A stretch of DNA of 64,000 nucleotides from Ectothiorhodospira shaposhnikovii (GCF_022227765.1 NZ_JAJMLZ010000005.1:216448-280447); one strand, 5' to 3'; counted from the stretch's first letter, positions 19,004 to 29,790 are shown. Notes: generated by a model from the letters alone, not told the origin. Made by a program: numbers and translations.

Positions 19004-19013
19004 CGGGTCGCGC

Positions 19014-19616
19014 TCATCTTGGCGGTATGAACGGAAACCGCTCGCTGGTGGCGAAGTCATGGATGATGGTCTGCATCTCCGTGGCTTGCAGATAACCGAT
19101 GTAACGGTACCAGGTCCGCCCATCGGGACCGATCAGCAGGTGTTGTGGCAGGGTGCGGATGCTGTGCCCTTCCGCCAGTACCCGTTCGGGGGGAAGGCCA
19201 AAGCGGCCGGCCCAACGGTGGGCCTCAGCGACCCCCGCCGGCTGAAACGGTTCATCGGCACTGGTGAGCACGGTGTAGACCTGCAGTGAAGGCCCGGCCG
19301 ACCGGAGCAGTTCACGAATGGCGGCAGCCTGGGTCTGGCTAGCCCCGCACCAGGCTGCCGCATAGGTCACCCAGATCCAGCCCTCCTCCACCTTGTCGCA
19401 CACATCTACCCGGCGCCCCGTTCCATCCACACGCTCGTCGGCTACCAATTGAACAGCGGCACAGCCACCGGCACGATCCCAGTCGGTATAGAACTCACCG
19501 GTCTGATCCCTGGAAGAACCACAGGACAGCAGGGGCAAGGCCATCAGGCAGCCGAGCAGCCCGGCATGACGGCGTAGACGCTCAAAAAGTCGGGGCGGAA
19601 CGGACGGATGGTGCAT
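19014..19616 (-). CDS. Thioredoxin-fold lipoprotein
   Basis: A 200-residue protein with a lipobox L-L-S-C32 following a basic N-terminus and hydrophobic helix, so it is predicted to be lipid-anchored in the envelope. The mature region has the thioredoxin/TlpA layout: strand IWVTYAAAWCGASQ, helix, strand LQVYTVLTS, the cis-Pro region IRTLPQHLLIGPDG and a C-terminal helix. The active site is W-C-G-A-S with a single cysteine, so it probably acts as a peroxiredoxin-like or monothiol protein rather than a dithiol reductase. It is first of a two-gene unit with the DUF938 methyltransferase and is divergent from coaBC. Confidence 0.75.
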   Translation of the reverse strand: MHHPSVPPRLFERLRRHAGLLGCLMALPLLSCGSSRDQTGEFYTDWDRAGGCAAVQLVADERVDGTGRRVDVCDKVEEGWIWVTYAAAWCGASQTQAAAIRELLRSAGPSLQVYTVLTSADEPFQPAGVAEAHRWAGRFGLPPERVLAEGHSIRTLPQHLLIGPDGRTWYRYIGYLQATEMQTIIHDFATSERFPFIPPR

Positions 19617-19767
19617 CTTCCCGGCTCACGGAAGTGACGAGGCATTTCCTATCCGTATAGCACGGATCAGGATGGGCTGTTCGGTGGATATGAGGCCGGG
19701 TACTCTCGTGCGCCGGCAAAACGGCAAAATGCTTCTGGATTCTCCGGTTTTTCCGTAGACTCTTCCC

Positions 19768-21033
19768 ATGTCACTGACAGGCAAACATATCCTTCTGGGC
19801 GTTTCCGGCGGCATTGCCGCCTACAAGGCCTGCGAGCTCACCCGGCGGCTGATGGATGCCGGTGCCGAGGTCCGGGTGGTGATGACCCCTCACGCCACCG
19901 AGTTCGTGGCTCCGCTCACCTTCCAGGCCCTGTCCGGCCATCCCGTGCGCACGGCCCTGTTCGACGCCGAGGCCGAGGCGGGCATGGATCACATCAGCCT
20001 GGCCCGCTGGGCCGATGCCGTGCTCATTGCCCCGGCCACCGCCAATGTGATGGCCCGACTGGCCCAGGGCATGGCCGACGACCTGTTGACCACCCTCTGC
20101 CTGGCCGCGGAGGCGCCCGTCTGCCTGGCCCCGGCCATGAACCGGGTCATGTGGGCCAACGCCGCGACTCAGGCCAACGTGCGCACCCTGACGGCGCGGG
20201 GCGTCCGTCTGTTCGGTCCCGGTGCTGGTTATCAGGCCTGCGGCGAGGTGGGGGAGGGGCGCATGCTGGAGCCGGGGCAGATCGTCACGGCGGTGGAAGG
20301 CCTGTTTGCCGGTGGTCCATTGGCGGGGGTACGGGTGATGGTGACCGCCGGTCCGACCCGGGAGCCTCTGGATCCGGTGCGTTATCTCACTAACCGAAGC
20401 TCCGGGCGCATGGGGTTTGCGGTGGCGGCGGCGGCGGCCGAGGCCGGGGCGCAGGTTTGTCTGGTGAGTGGCCCGGTACACCTGGATACCCCTCGCGGTG
20501 TGACCCGGGTGGATGTGGAAACGGCCTTGCAGATGTACGAGGCCGTCATGGCCAGGGCCGCCGGGACGGATCTGTTCATTGCCACGGCGGCGGTGGCGGA
20601 TTACCGCATGGCCCAGCCGGCGGAACGCAAGATCAAGAAGCAGGCGGACGAGTTGCCACTGACCCTGGTGAAGAACCCGGACATCCTGGCGGCGGTGGCG
20701 GCCCTGCCGGATGGGCCGTTCACGGTGGGATTCGCGGCGGAAACCGATGATCTGGAAACCTATGCCCAGGGCAAGCTCGAAGCCAAGGGGCTGGACATGA
20801 TTGCCGCCAATGATGTTTCCGGCGGGCGCGGGTTCGATGTGTCGGACAATGCCCTGACGGTGTTCTGGCGGGGCGGTTCCTTGTCCCTGCCGCGGCAGTC
20901 CAAGTCGCAACTGGCCCGTGAGCTGGTGGCGCTGATTGCCCGGCATCATGGGGGCTGTTTCCCCTCCCATTCCTGTTCCCATCCGACGATCGATCATCAA
21001 CATCATGCATGCCATCCAGATCAAGATTCTTGA
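19768..21033 (+). CDS. coaBC: Bifunctional phosphopantothenoylcysteine decarboxylase / phosphopantothenate-cysteine ligase
   Basis: A 421-residue enzyme for two coenzyme A steps. The N-terminal CoaC flavoprotein domain begins [20 protein letters not shown] and contains APAMNRVMW with the catalytic region. The CoaB domain starts near residue 190 ([18 protein letters not shown]) and includes AAVADYRM and the nucleotide-binding KNPDIL segment. The usual end (ELVALIARH) is followed by about 25 extra His/Cys/Ser-rich residues that overlap the first 29 bases of dut in another frame, so the tail is probably constrained by dut rather than functional. No strong ribosome site is seen. Confidence 0.95.
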   Translation: MSLTGKHILLGVSGGIAAYKACELTRRLMDAGAEVRVVMTPHATEFVAPLTFQALSGHPVRTALFDAEAEAGMDHISLARWADAVLIAPATANVMARLAQGMADDLLTTLCLAAEAPVCLAPAMNRVMWANAATQANVRTLTARGVRLFGPGAGYQACGEVGEGRMLEPGQIVTAVEGLFAGGPLAGVRVMVTAGPTREPLDPVRYLTNRSSGRMGFAVAAAAAEAGAQVCLVSGPVHLDTPRGVTRVDVETALQMYEAVMARAAGTDLFIATAAVADYRMAQPAERKIKKQADELPLTLVKNPDILAAVAALPDGPFTVGFAAETDDLETYAQGKLEAKGLDMIAANDVSGGRGFDVSDNALTVFWRGGSLSLPRQSKSQLARELVALIARHHGGCFPSHSCSHPTIDHQHHACHPDQDS

Positions 21034-21460
21034 CCCCCGTGTCGGCACGGACTTCCCCTTGCCGGAGCCGGCCACACCGGGTTCCGCCGGCATGGATCTG
21101 CGGGCCTGCCTGGACGCGCCCCTGACCCTGCAGCCCGGGGAGACCCATCTCATCCCCACCGGCATCGCCATGCATCTGGCGGACCCCGGCCTGGCGGCCA
21201 TGATCCTTCCCCGATCCGGGCTGGGCCATAAACACGGCATCGTCCTGGGGAATCTCGTCGGCCTCATCGATTCCGACTACCAGGGGCCGCTCATGGTCTC
21301 CTGCTGGAATCGGGGGGCGGAGCCGTTCGTCGTCCAGCCCGGCGAGCGCATTGCCCAGTTGGTGGTGGTGCCGGTGGTGCAGGCCCGTTTCCAGGTGGTG
21401 GATGATTTCGAGGCGACCCACCGGGGCACCGGCGGGTTCGGGTCCTCGGGTAGGGGTTAG
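21005..21460 (+). CDS. dut: dUTP diphosphatase
   Basis: A 151-residue homotrimeric dUTPase converting dUTP to dUMP and diphosphate. The five family motifs are present: GSAGMDLRA (1), [15 protein letters not shown] (2), [11 protein letters not shown] (3), [13 protein letters not shown] (4) and [12 protein letters not shown] at the C-terminal arm (5). The start [14 protein letters not shown] matches E. coli-type proteins, so the ATG lies inside the coaBC tail. coaBC-dut adjacency is conserved in gammaproteobacteria and is often followed by algC, as here. Confidence 0.97.
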   Translation: MHAIQIKILDPRVGTDFPLPEPATPGSAGMDLRACLDAPLTLQPGETHLIPTGIAMHLADPGLAAMILPRSGLGHKHGIVLGNLVGLIDSDYQGPLMVSCWNRGAEPFVVQPGERIAQLVVVPVVQARFQVVDDFEATHRGTGGFGSSGRG

Positions 21461-21516
21461 CCCGGGGCAGACATGGGCAGATACCGGGAGCACCGTCACA
21501 TGCAGGGGAGCAGATC

Positions 21517-22902
21517 ATGAGCATGAGTGTGGACCCCGGCATCTTCCGGGCCTATGACATCCGCGGCGTGGTGGGCGAACGCCTCAATCCGGATACCGCC
21601 CGGGCCATCGGCCGGGCCTACGGTGCCGAGGCCCGCGAGCTGGAGGTGACCCGGGTAGTGGTCGGGCGTGACGGCCGCCTGTCGAGCCCCGAGCTGGAGT
21701 CCGCCCTCATCGAGGGGCTGCTGGCGTCGGGATTGCGGGTGATCCGGCTGGGCTGCCTGCCCACGCCGGTGACCTATTACGCCGCGCTCAGGGAAGCCGA
21801 CGGCAACGGCATCATGGTCACCGGCAGTCACAATCCCCCGGCCTACAACGGCTTCAAGCTCATGCTGGCGGGGCGCACCCTGCATCAGGAGACGGTGCAG
21901 CGTCTGCGGCGCCGGATTGACGAGGGGCGCCTGCCCGTTGCGCCCGGGGGTACCCTGGAGACTGCGGAAGTCTGCAGTCGTTACCTGAACGAACTCTGTG
22001 CCGACATTCACCTGGATCGCCCCCTGCGGGTGGCGGTGGATTGCGGCAACGGCGCCGCCGCGGTGGTGGCACCGGAGATTTTCCGGCGTCTGGGCTGCGA
22101 GGTGGTCCCTCTCTACTGCGAGGTGGATGGACATTTTCCCCACCATCATCCCGATCCGTCGCGTCCCGAGAACCTGGAAGATCTGCGGCGCGCCGTGGAG
22201 TCCGGCGGTCTGGACCTGGGGCTGGCCTTCGACGGCGACGGGGATCGCCTCGGCGTCGTCGACGGCCGGGGGCGTATCCAGTGGCCGGACCGCCTGATGA
22301 TGTGTTTTGCCGCCGATGTGCTGGCCCATCATCCCGGCAGCACGGTGGTATTCGATGTGAAATGTTCTCATCACCTGGCCGAGCGGGTGCGGGCGCTGGG
22401 GGGCGTGCCGGACATGTGGCGTACCGGCCACTCCCTGCTCAAGGCGCGCATGGAAGAGACCGGGGCCCTGTTGGCGGGAGAGATGAGTGGTCATGTCTTT
22501 TTCCGGGATCGCTGGCTCGGGGTGGATGATGCGATCTACGCCGGGGCGAGGTTGTTGGAGTCTCTTGCCCGGGACTCCCGGTCGCCGGCGCGGATATTCG
22601 ACGAGTTGCCCCAGGGTTGTCATACCCCGGAGCTGCTGGTGACGCCGGGCGGGGAAGAGGGGCACGGTGCCTTCATGGCGCGCTTCCTGTCCGAGCCGGA
22701 TCCCGAAGGTGGCCGGGTGAATCGCATCGACGGCCTGAGGGTGGATTTCGATGATGGCTGGGGGCTGGTGCGGGCTTCCAACACCACGCCTTGTCTGACC
22801 CTGCGCTTCGAGGGGAGCTGCCCCGAGGCCCTGGCACGGATCCAGACGCTGTTCCGTGAGCGTCTGCTGGCGGTGGATCCGGAGCTGGAACTGCCGTTCT
22901 AG
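21517..22902 (+). CDS. algC: Phosphomannomutase/phosphoglucomutase
   Basis: A 461-residue alpha-D-phosphohexomutase interconverting mannose-6-P/1-P and glucose-6-P/1-P for alginate, LPS and sugar-nucleotide synthesis. The active-site phosphoserine loop is VTGSHNPPAYNG near residue 108, the Mg site is AFDGDGDRLG near 240, the sugar-binding loop is GEMSGHVFF near 325, and RASNTTPCLTLRFE is the phosphate-binding loop of domain 4. GGGGAG lies upstream of the ATG. A second ATG two codons later is equally possible. In this organism it may also supply glucose-1-P for NDP-glucose. Confidence 0.93.
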   Translation: MSMSVDPGIFRAYDIRGVVGERLNPDTARAIGRAYGAEARELEVTRVVVGRDGRLSSPELESALIEGLLASGLRVIRLGCLPTPVTYYAALREADGNGIMVTGSHNPPAYNGFKLMLAGRTLHQETVQRLRRRIDEGRLPVAPGGTLETAEVCSRYLNELCADIHLDRPLRVAVDCGNGAAAVVAPEIFRRLGCEVVPLYCEVDGHFPHHHPDPSRPENLEDLRRAVESGGLDLGLAFDGDGDRLGVVDGRGRIQWPDRLMMCFAADVLAHHPGSTVVFDVKCSHHLAERVRALGGVPDMWRTGHSLLKARMEETGALLAGEMSGHVFFRDRWLGVDDAIYAGARLLESLARDSRSPARIFDELPQGCHTPELLVTPGGEEGHGAFMARFLSEPDPEGGRVNRIDGLRVDFDDGWGLVRASNTTPCLTLRFEGSCPEALARIQTLFRERLLAVDPELELPF

Positions 22903-22916
22903 CGCTCTCCCGTCGC

Positions 22917-23955
<1,039 letters not shown>

Positions 23956-23963
23956 CGGGCCTT

Positions 23964-24617
23964 TCAGCGCCGGGGCTGGGTGTCGGCCTGTTGCCGACGC
24001 AGCTCCCGGAACCGCTCCAGATCCCGGGCAAACCGGGCCAGCACGGCATCCCGTTCCTGTCGGCGTTCTTCCAGGTACGCTTCCTGTACCCGGATCTGGC
24101 GTTGCAGGGAGTCGGCCTGTTCCCGCAGGCCTTCCGGTACCGGCCTGCCGCCGGCCTCAAGGCCGGCGATGCGTGTATTGGCCTGTGTCAGCTGATCACG
24201 CAGATTGCCCAGTTTGTCCCGGGTGAGGTTCATGTTGGCCTCGATCAGGGCCACGCGGTCATCCCGTGCGTGCAGCAGTTCGCGCTCGGAGCCGAAGGAT
24301 TGCAGCAGAACCCGGTCGACCCGCTCCTGTTCCGCCCGTTGCTGTTCCAGGGCCTCCCGACGTTCCCGTTCCGCCTGTTCGGCGGCCAGCTCCTGTGGCG
24401 TTCTCGCCCGGTCCAGGCGCTGGATCACCAGTCCCCTGTGATCAAGGACCTCGCGGTCATACCGGGTCGTGTCCGGGGGCGGGGTGTCGCTCATGTGAGT
24501 CTGACCGGACTCGTCCACCCAGCGGTAGACCTGTGCGGAGGCCGTGCCGATGAGCCCGGCGGCCAGCATGGCCGCCAGTATCGGTGTGGTTCCTGCTGTT
24601 GGAAAAATCCTGGGCAT
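23964..24617 (-). CDS. Exported DUF4124 / coiled-coil protein
   Basis: A 217-residue protein. A signal peptide (ILAAMLAAGLIGTASA) is followed by the short DUF4124 motif QVYRWVDESGQTHMSDTPP, a small beta element common at the N-terminus of proteobacterial periplasmic proteins, then by about 140 residues of charged coiled coil rich in Glu, Arg and Gln. The role is unknown; DUF4124 proteins are usually linked to envelope or peptidoglycan-associated functions. It converges with argB (8-base gap) and sits upstream of pyrE on the minus strand without a clear link. Confidence 0.8.
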   Translation of the reverse strand: MPRIFPTAGTTPILAAMLAAGLIGTASAQVYRWVDESGQTHMSDTPPPDTTRYDREVLDHRGLVIQRLDRARTPQELAAEQAERERREALEQQRAEQERVDRVLLQSFGSERELLHARDDRVALIEANMNLTRDKLGNLRDQLTQANTRIAGLEAGGRPVPEGLREQADSLQRQIRVQEAYLEERRQERDAVLARFARDLERFRELRRQQADTQPRR

Positions 24618-24673
24618 GCCTCATTCCCGCCACGGGTTCAGGGGTGCCGTCGCCCGCGTATTCGCGGGGCAGG

Positions 24674-25315
24674 CTAGATGCCGAATTCTTCCCGATAGGC
24701 CTGCACGGCGGCACGATGCTGCGCCATGTCCGGCAGGTCCTCCAGAAAGACGATCAGGTCCGATAGGGACGCAATGGCATGGACCTGCAGACCGTAATCC
24801 CGTTCCACTTCTTGAATGGCGGACAGCTCGCCGCGCCCCCGTTCCTGTCGATCCAGTGCGATCAGCACGCCGGCCGGTTCCGCGCCGGCGGCCTTGATGA
24901 TCTCCACGGATTCACGGATGGCGGTGCCCGCGGTGATCACATCGTCCACGATCATGACCCGCCCGGACAGGGGGGCGCCCACCAGGGTGCCGCCTTCGCC
25001 GTGGTCCTTGGCTTCCTTGCGATTGAAGCAGAAGGGGTAGTCGCGGTCGTGCTCCTGGGCCAGGGCCACCGCGGTGGCGGCCACCAGGGGGATGCCCTTG
25101 TAGGCGGGGCCGAAGAGCATGTCCACCCGGGCGTTCGATTCCACCAGGGTACGGGCATAGAAGGCACCCAGGCGGGCCAGGTCCCGGCCGGTGTTGAACA
25201 GGCCGGCATTGAAGAAATAGGGGCTGGTACGGCCGGATTTGAGGGTGAAGGAACCAAAGCGCAGGACGCCGCGTTCCAGACAAAACTGAAGGAATTGGGT
25301 GCGATAGGTATTCAT
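24674..25315 (-). CDS. pyrE: Orotate phosphoribosyltransferase
   Basis: A 213-residue enzyme joining orotate and PRPP to make OMP in pyrimidine synthesis. It shows the PRPP-binding motif [12 protein letters not shown] near residue 120, the flexible-loop lysine/histidine segment [15 protein letters not shown], and the start [20 protein letters not shown] typical of gammaproteobacterial PyrE. The ATG at 25315 fits this start. It is divergent from the exonuclease III gene; the pyrE/xth pairing is a known gammaproteobacterial neighbourhood. Confidence 0.96.
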   Translation of the reverse strand: MNTYRTQFLQFCLERGVLRFGSFTLKSGRTSPYFFNAGLFNTGRDLARLGAFYARTLVESNARVDMLFGPAYKGIPLVAATAVALAQEHDRDYPFCFNRKEAKDHGEGGTLVGAPLSGRVMIVDDVITAGTAIRESVEIIKAAGAEPAGVLIALDRQERGRGELSAIQEVERDYGLQVHAIASLSDLIVFLEDLPDMAQHRAAVQAYREEFGI

Positions 25316-25435
25316 GATTGAGAAATTACAATGTCCTGTGGGAGGGCACAAGCCGGGCTGGACGCCCCCTGTCGGTGGGCTGTGTTAAGTTGTCGGATTG
25401 TACCCGGACCCCGTGAACACTGCCCTGTCGATCCG

Positions 25436-26212
25436 ATGCGAATCATCACGCTCAACGCCAACGGCATTCGTGCCGCCGCCCGTAAGGGCTTTTATGCATG
25501 GCTCAAGGCCCAGGACGCGGACGTGGTCTGCCTTCAGGAGACCAAGGCCCAGATCCATCAACTGACCGACGAGGCCTTTCATCCCGCCGGCTATTTCACC
25601 TGTTACCTGGATGCCCGGAAAAAGGGTTACAGCGGGGTGGCCCTGTATGCCCGGCGCAAGCCCGATGAAGTCGTCATGGGGATGAATTCCGAGGAGTTCG
25701 ACCCCGAAGGCCGCTATATCGAGGCGCGTTTCGGTGATTTGTGTGTTGCGTCCGTGTATGTGCCCTCCGGGTCTTCCGGCGAACTTCGCCAGGCGGCCAA
25801 GTACCGTTTCATGGACACCTTCATGGCGCAGTTGCGGCAGAAACAGGCCAATGATCGCGAATACATCCTGTGCGGGGACTGGAACATCGCCCACAAGCCC
25901 ATCGACCTGCGCAACTGGAGGAGCAACCAGAAGCACTCCGGTTTCCTGCCCGAGGAGCGGGCCTGGCTGGATGTGCTATTTAATGAAGTGGGCTGGGTGG
26001 ATACCTTCCGACGGTTGAATCAGGCGCCGGAACAGTACACCTGGTGGGCCAACCGGGGGCAGGCCTGGGCGAAGAACGTGGGGTGGCGTCTGGATTACCA
26101 GATTGCCACGCCGGGCGTGGCGGCGACGGCTCGTGGGGTGAGCATCTACAAGGATGAACGGTTCTCGGATCATGCCCCGGTCATCACCGACTACGACTGG
26201 CCGTTCCCATAG
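25436..26212 (+). CDS. xth: Exodeoxyribonuclease III / AP endonuclease
   Basis: A 258-residue DNA repair nuclease of the exonuclease III/APE1 family that cleaves at abasic sites and removes 3' blocks. Conserved residues appear in MRIITLNANGIRAAARKG (Asn), LQETKAQ (catalytic Glu and metal), GDWNIAHKPIDL (Asp/Asn), and SDHAPVITDYDW (Asp-His). Trp residues near WWANRGQAWAKNVGWRLDY form the DNA-binding wall. The start at 25436 is chosen from the family N-terminus; no clear ribosome site precedes it and the frame continues upstream. Confidence 0.93.
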   Translation: MRIITLNANGIRAAARKGFYAWLKAQDADVVCLQETKAQIHQLTDEAFHPAGYFTCYLDARKKGYSGVALYARRKPDEVVMGMNSEEFDPEGRYIEARFGDLCVASVYVPSGSSGELRQAAKYRFMDTFMAQLRQKQANDREYILCGDWNIAHKPIDLRNWRSNQKHSGFLPEERAWLDVLFNEVGWVDTFRRLNQAPEQYTWWANRGQAWAKNVGWRLDYQIATPGVAATARGVSIYKDERFSDHAPVITDYDWPFP

Positions 26213-26227
26213 GGATATCCCGGGCAG

Positions 26228-26253
26228 GTCATTCCCGCGCAGACGGGAATCCA
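26228..26253. repeat. Single-arm ATTCCC-N8-GGGAAT repeat
   Basis: GTCATTCCC-GCGCAGAC-GGGAATCCAG follows the xth stop by 15 bases, in the 220-base gap before the BCCT gene. It has no partner arm. The remainder of the gap is A+T-richer near 26315-26370 and may hold the transporter promoter, but no convincing -35/-10 pair was chosen. Confidence 0.8.
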
Positions 26254-26432
26254 GGCAAGGGCCGGCATTCTGGGCTTCCGCATCCCAGGTGAACGCGGTG
26301 CCAAGGCCGGTCTTGCTGGCTATTTTTTAACCAGTTCGCATTATGTCAAAGGTTCGTGTTAGCGTAAAAAAAGGCTGCGGAAGGTCTGCTTTCCGCTGAA
26401 TTCCGGCGATCCAGCCCACGAAGGGAGGTTAC

Positions 26433-28421
26433 ATGACCGAACAGAGTGCGTCTCCAGCCCGTGCTCCACGCATCCTGATGAACCCGCCGGTGTTCATCAC
26501 CTCCGCGGTACTCACCCTGGTCTTCGTGCTGTTTGCCGCCATCTTCACCGAGACGGCGGGCACCGTCTTCAGTGCCGTGCAAGGCTGGATCTCCGATTCC
26601 GCCGGCTGGTTCTATGTGCTGGCGGTGGCTGGATTCGTGGTCTTCATGGTCGGAGTAGCGGTGTCCAGTTATGGCAACATCAAGCTGGGTCCGGATCACA
26701 GTCAGCCCGACTACAGCTATGCCTCCTGGTTCGCCATGCTGTTCTCCGCCGGCATGGGCATCGGCCTCATGTTCTTCGGCGTGGCCGAGCCGGTCATGCA
26801 TTACGTCAGTCCGCCGGTGGGCGATCCGGAGACCGTCGAGGCCGCCCGCCAGTCCATGCGCATCACCTTCTTCCACTGGGGGGTTCATGCCTGGGCCATC
26901 TATGCCGTGGTGGCCCTGTCCCTGGCCTACTTCGCCTTCCGACACGACCTGCCGCTGACCATCCGCTCCTCCCTGTATCCGTTGATCGGTGACCGCATCC
27001 ACGGCGGCATCGGCCACACGGTGGATACCTTTGCCGTGCTGGGCACCATCTTCGGCGTCGCCACCTCCCTGGGGTTCGGCGTCATGCAGATCAACTCCGG
27101 CCTGAACTACCTGTTCGATATTCCCAATGCCCTCTCGGTGCAGATCATCCTGATCGTGGTCATCACCGCCATCGCCACCCTGTCCGTGGCCCTGGGGCTG
27201 GATGGCGGCATCCGCCGGATCTCGGTGCTGAACATGATCCTGGCCGCGGGCCTGCTGGCCTTCGTGCTGGTGGCCGGCCCCACCGTCTATCTGCTGCAGA
27301 CCCTGGTGCAGAACACGGGGAATTACGTCTCCAACCTGTTCTACATGACTTTCAATCTGTATGCCTACGAGCCCACCTCGTGGATCGGCGGCTGGACCCT
27401 GTTCTACTGGGGTTGGTGGATTGCCTGGGCGCCCTTCGTGGGCATGTTCATCGCCCGGGTTTCCCGGGGCCGCACCATCCGTGAATTCACCTTCGGTGTG
27501 TTGCTGGTGCCGGTGGGCTTCACCATCATGTGGATGACCTTCTTCGGCAATACCGCCCTGCACATGATCATGGTGCAGGGCATCACCGAGCTGTCGGACG
27601 CGGTGGCGGCGGATACCTCGGTGGCCCTGTTCCAGTTCTTCGAGCATCTGCCCCTGTCCTCCATCATGGCCCTGGTGGCGACCCTGCTGGTGGTGACCTT
27701 CTTTGTCACTTCATCGGACTCCGGTTCCCTGGTGGTGGACATCCTCACCTCCGGCGGCAAGGAGGAATCCCCCACCTGGCAGCGCATCTTCTGGGCCGTG
27801 ATCGAGGGCATCGTGGCGGCGGCCTTGCTCATCGCCGGCGGCCTTGCGGCCCTGCAGACCGCCACCATCGCCAGTGCCCTGCCGTTCGCCATCATCATGT
27901 GCTTCATGTGTTGGGGGCTGCTCAGGGCCCTGCGCATCGACACCATGAAACGGATCAGCCTGCGCGAGGCGCGGGTGGCCCCCATCGGCCCCCATGCCCC
28001 GGTGAGCTGGCAGCATCGCCTGCGGACCATTGTCCATCAGCCCCGGCGTAACGAGGTCCTGCGCTATATCCAGGAGGCCGTGAAGCCGGCACTGGAAGCG
28101 GTGGCCGAGGAGCTGCGCAAGCAGAACCTGGATGCCCACACCGGCGTGGGCGAGGACGGCCGCTGCTGGGTGGAAGTCCGTCACGGCGAGGAGATCGATT
28201 TCTTCTATTCCGTGCGGCCCCGCGCCTATGAACCGCCCACCTTCGTCATGCGCGACACCCGCAGCCAGCGTGCCGAGGCGCTCAAGTACTTCCATGCGGA
28301 AGTGCATCTGAGCGAGGGCGGCCAGGACTACGACGTCATGGGCTGGAGCAAGGACGCCATCATCAATGATGTGCTGGAGCACTACGAGCGTCACATGCAC
28401 TTCCTGAGTGCCGTACGCTGA
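26433..28421 (+). CDS. betT: BCCT-family betaine/choline transporter with large C-terminal regulatory domain
   Basis: A 662-residue, twelve-helix sodium- or proton-coupled carrier for quaternary ammonium compounds. Family signatures are FSAGMGIGLMFFGVAEPVMH (glycine-rich helix), TFFHWGVHAWAIY, and FYWGWWIAWAPFVGMFIARV then SRGRTIREF (the BCCT aromatic box and loop). Residues from about 515 on form a cytoplasmic tail of about 150 residues (EVLRYIQEAVKPALEAVAEE to the end), as in BetT-type osmoregulated members. Substrate choice between choline and glycine betaine is not certain. GGGAGG directly precedes the ATG. It ends with a strong terminator and is followed by proVWX, forming an osmolyte-uptake island. 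Confidence 0.88.
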   Translation: MTEQSASPARAPRILMNPPVFITSAVLTLVFVLFAAIFTETAGTVFSAVQGWISDSAGWFYVLAVAGFVVFMVGVAVSSYGNIKLGPDHSQPDYSYASWFAMLFSAGMGIGLMFFGVAEPVMHYVSPPVGDPETVEAARQSMRITFFHWGVHAWAIYAVVALSLAYFAFRHDLPLTIRSSLYPLIGDRIHGGIGHTVDTFAVLGTIFGVATSLGFGVMQINSGLNYLFDIPNALSVQIILIVVITAIATLSVALGLDGGIRRISVLNMILAAGLLAFVLVAGPTVYLLQTLVQNTGNYVSNLFYMTFNLYAYEPTSWIGGWTLFYWGWWIAWAPFVGMFIARVSRGRTIREFTFGVLLVPVGFTIMWMTFFGNTALHMIMVQGITELSDAVAADTSVALFQFFEHLPLSSIMALVATLLVVTFFVTSSDSGSLVVDILTSGGKEESPTWQRIFWAVIEGIVAAALLIAGGLAALQTATIASALPFAIIMCFMCWGLLRALRIDTMKRISLREARVAPIGPHAPVSWQHRLRTIVHQPRRNEVLRYIQEAVKPALEAVAEELRKQNLDAHTGVGEDGRCWVEVRHGEEIDFFYSVRPRAYEPPTFVMRDTRSQRAEALKYFHAEVHLSEGGQDYDVMGWSKDAIINDVLEHYERHMHFLSAVR

Positions 28422-28436
28422 TCCCTCGATGGACCG

Positions 28437-28476
28437 GGGGCCGTGGATCAAGCGATCCCCGGCCCCTTTCCTTTTT
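28437..28476 (+). terminator. Rho-independent terminator after the BCCT gene
   Basis: GGGGCCGTGGATC (28437-28449), loop AAGC, GATCCCCGGCCCC (28454-28466), then TTTCCTTTTT. This is a 13-bp stem with one mismatch and a T tract. It lies inside the in-frame upstream extension of proV, which argues for a proV start downstream of it. Confidence 0.85.
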
Positions 28477-28536
28477 ACCCGTCGTCAGACACTGACACCG
28501 ACCCGCCCCTTCCGGGGTGAAGACAGGACAGTAGCC

Positions 28537-29790
28537 TTGCAACAACCGAAAATCGCAGTCAAAAACCTCACCAAGGTCTTCGGCGACCCGCCGGCACCGG
28601 CCTTGAAACTCATGGAGGAGGGACATGACCGCAAGGAGATCCAGCAACGTACCGGACTTACCCTGGGTATTGCCGACGTCAGTTTTGATGTGGCGCAAGG
28701 GGAGATCCTGGTGGTCATGGGTCTGAGCGGATGCGGCAAATCCACTTTGATCCGCTGTCTCAACCGTCTGATCGAGCCGACGGCCGGGCAGGTGCTGATC
28801 GATGGGGAAGACATCACCGGATTGAGCAACAAGGACCTGCTCGCCCTGCGGCGCCGCAAGTTCGGCATGGTGTTCCAGAATTTCGCCCTGTTCCCCCACC
28901 GCACCATCCTGCAGAACACGGCCTTCGGGCTGGAGATCTGCGGGATGGGCCAGGACGAGCGGGAGCAGCGGGCGGCCCAGGCTCTGCAATTGGTGGGCCT
29001 GGAAGGCTGGGAGCAGGCCTTTCCGTCCCAACTCTCCGGGGGCATGCAGCAGCGGGTGGGTCTGGCCCGGGCGCTGGCCGTGGACCCGGATATCCTGCTC
29101 ATGGACGAGGCCTTCAGCGCGCTGGACCCGTTGATACGTCGGGACATGCAACAGGAACTGATCAATCTGCAGGCGCGGGTGAAGAAGACCATCGTGTTCA
29201 TCACCCATGACCTGGACGAGGCCCTCAGGCTCGGTGATCGCATCGTGCTGATGAAGGATGGGCGGGTGGTCCAGATCGGCACGCCGGAAGAGATCCTGAG
29301 TTCCCCCGCCAGTCGTTATGTGGAGCGCTTCGTGGAGGATGTGGACAAGACCCAGATCCTCACCGCCGGCGGGATCATGCGCGATGCAAGGGTGCTGGCC
29401 CTTCCCTCGGACGGCCCTCGCACCGCCCTGCACAAGATGGAAAAGGAGAGTTTCTACAGCCTGTTCGTGGTGCGGCGGGACGGCACCCTGGAGGGGTATG
29501 TGTGGGCGGATGACATGGGCCGGGCGATCGAGCAGGGAGACAGGCAGATTGGCCCCCACATCCAGCGGGACCATCAGACGGTGGCGCCGGACGAGCCGGT
29601 CAGCACCCTGATCGCCATGCTCGCGGACAGCCGCATTCCGGTGGCGGTGGTGGACGAGGCCGGGCGCCTGCTGGGCACCATCGTCAAGAGCAACGTGCTG
29701 GCGGCCCTGGCGGCCGGTCAGTCGGATCAGGCAGTGACGGCGGCAGACGCCGCAACCGCCGCGGACAAAACCAGTGAAGCATGCTCATGA
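28537..29790 (+). CDS. proV: Glycine betaine/proline ABC transporter ATP-binding protein
   Basis: A 417-residue ATPase of the quaternary-amine importer. The order is Walker A GLSGCGKST near residue 65, Q-loop FQNFALFPHRTIL, signature LSGGMQQRVGLARAL, Walker B ILLMDEAFSALDP, switch His in FITHDLDEA, then two CBS domains from about residue 285 to 400, which sense ionic strength in OpuA-type systems. Start choice: a TTG at 28537 gives LQQPKIAVKNLTKVFG, matching E. coli ProV, and follows AGGACAG. ATG codons further upstream (28408, 28429) would read through the terminator. It overlaps proW by ten bases. Confidence 0.93.
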   Translation: MQQPKIAVKNLTKVFGDPPAPALKLMEEGHDRKEIQQRTGLTLGIADVSFDVAQGEILVVMGLSGCGKSTLIRCLNRLIEPTAGQVLIDGEDITGLSNKDLLALRRRKFGMVFQNFALFPHRTILQNTAFGLEICGMGQDEREQRAAQALQLVGLEGWEQAFPSQLSGGMQQRVGLARALAVDPDILLMDEAFSALDPLIRRDMQQELINLQARVKKTIVFITHDLDEALRLGDRIVLMKDGRVVQIGTPEEILSSPASRYVERFVEDVDKTQILTAGGIMRDARVLALPSDGPRTALHKMEKESFYSLFVVRRDGTLEGYVWADDMGRAIEQGDRQIGPHIQRDHQTVAPDEPVSTLIAMLADSRIPVAVVDEAGRLLGTIVKSNVLAALAAGQSDQAVTAADAATAADKTSEACS

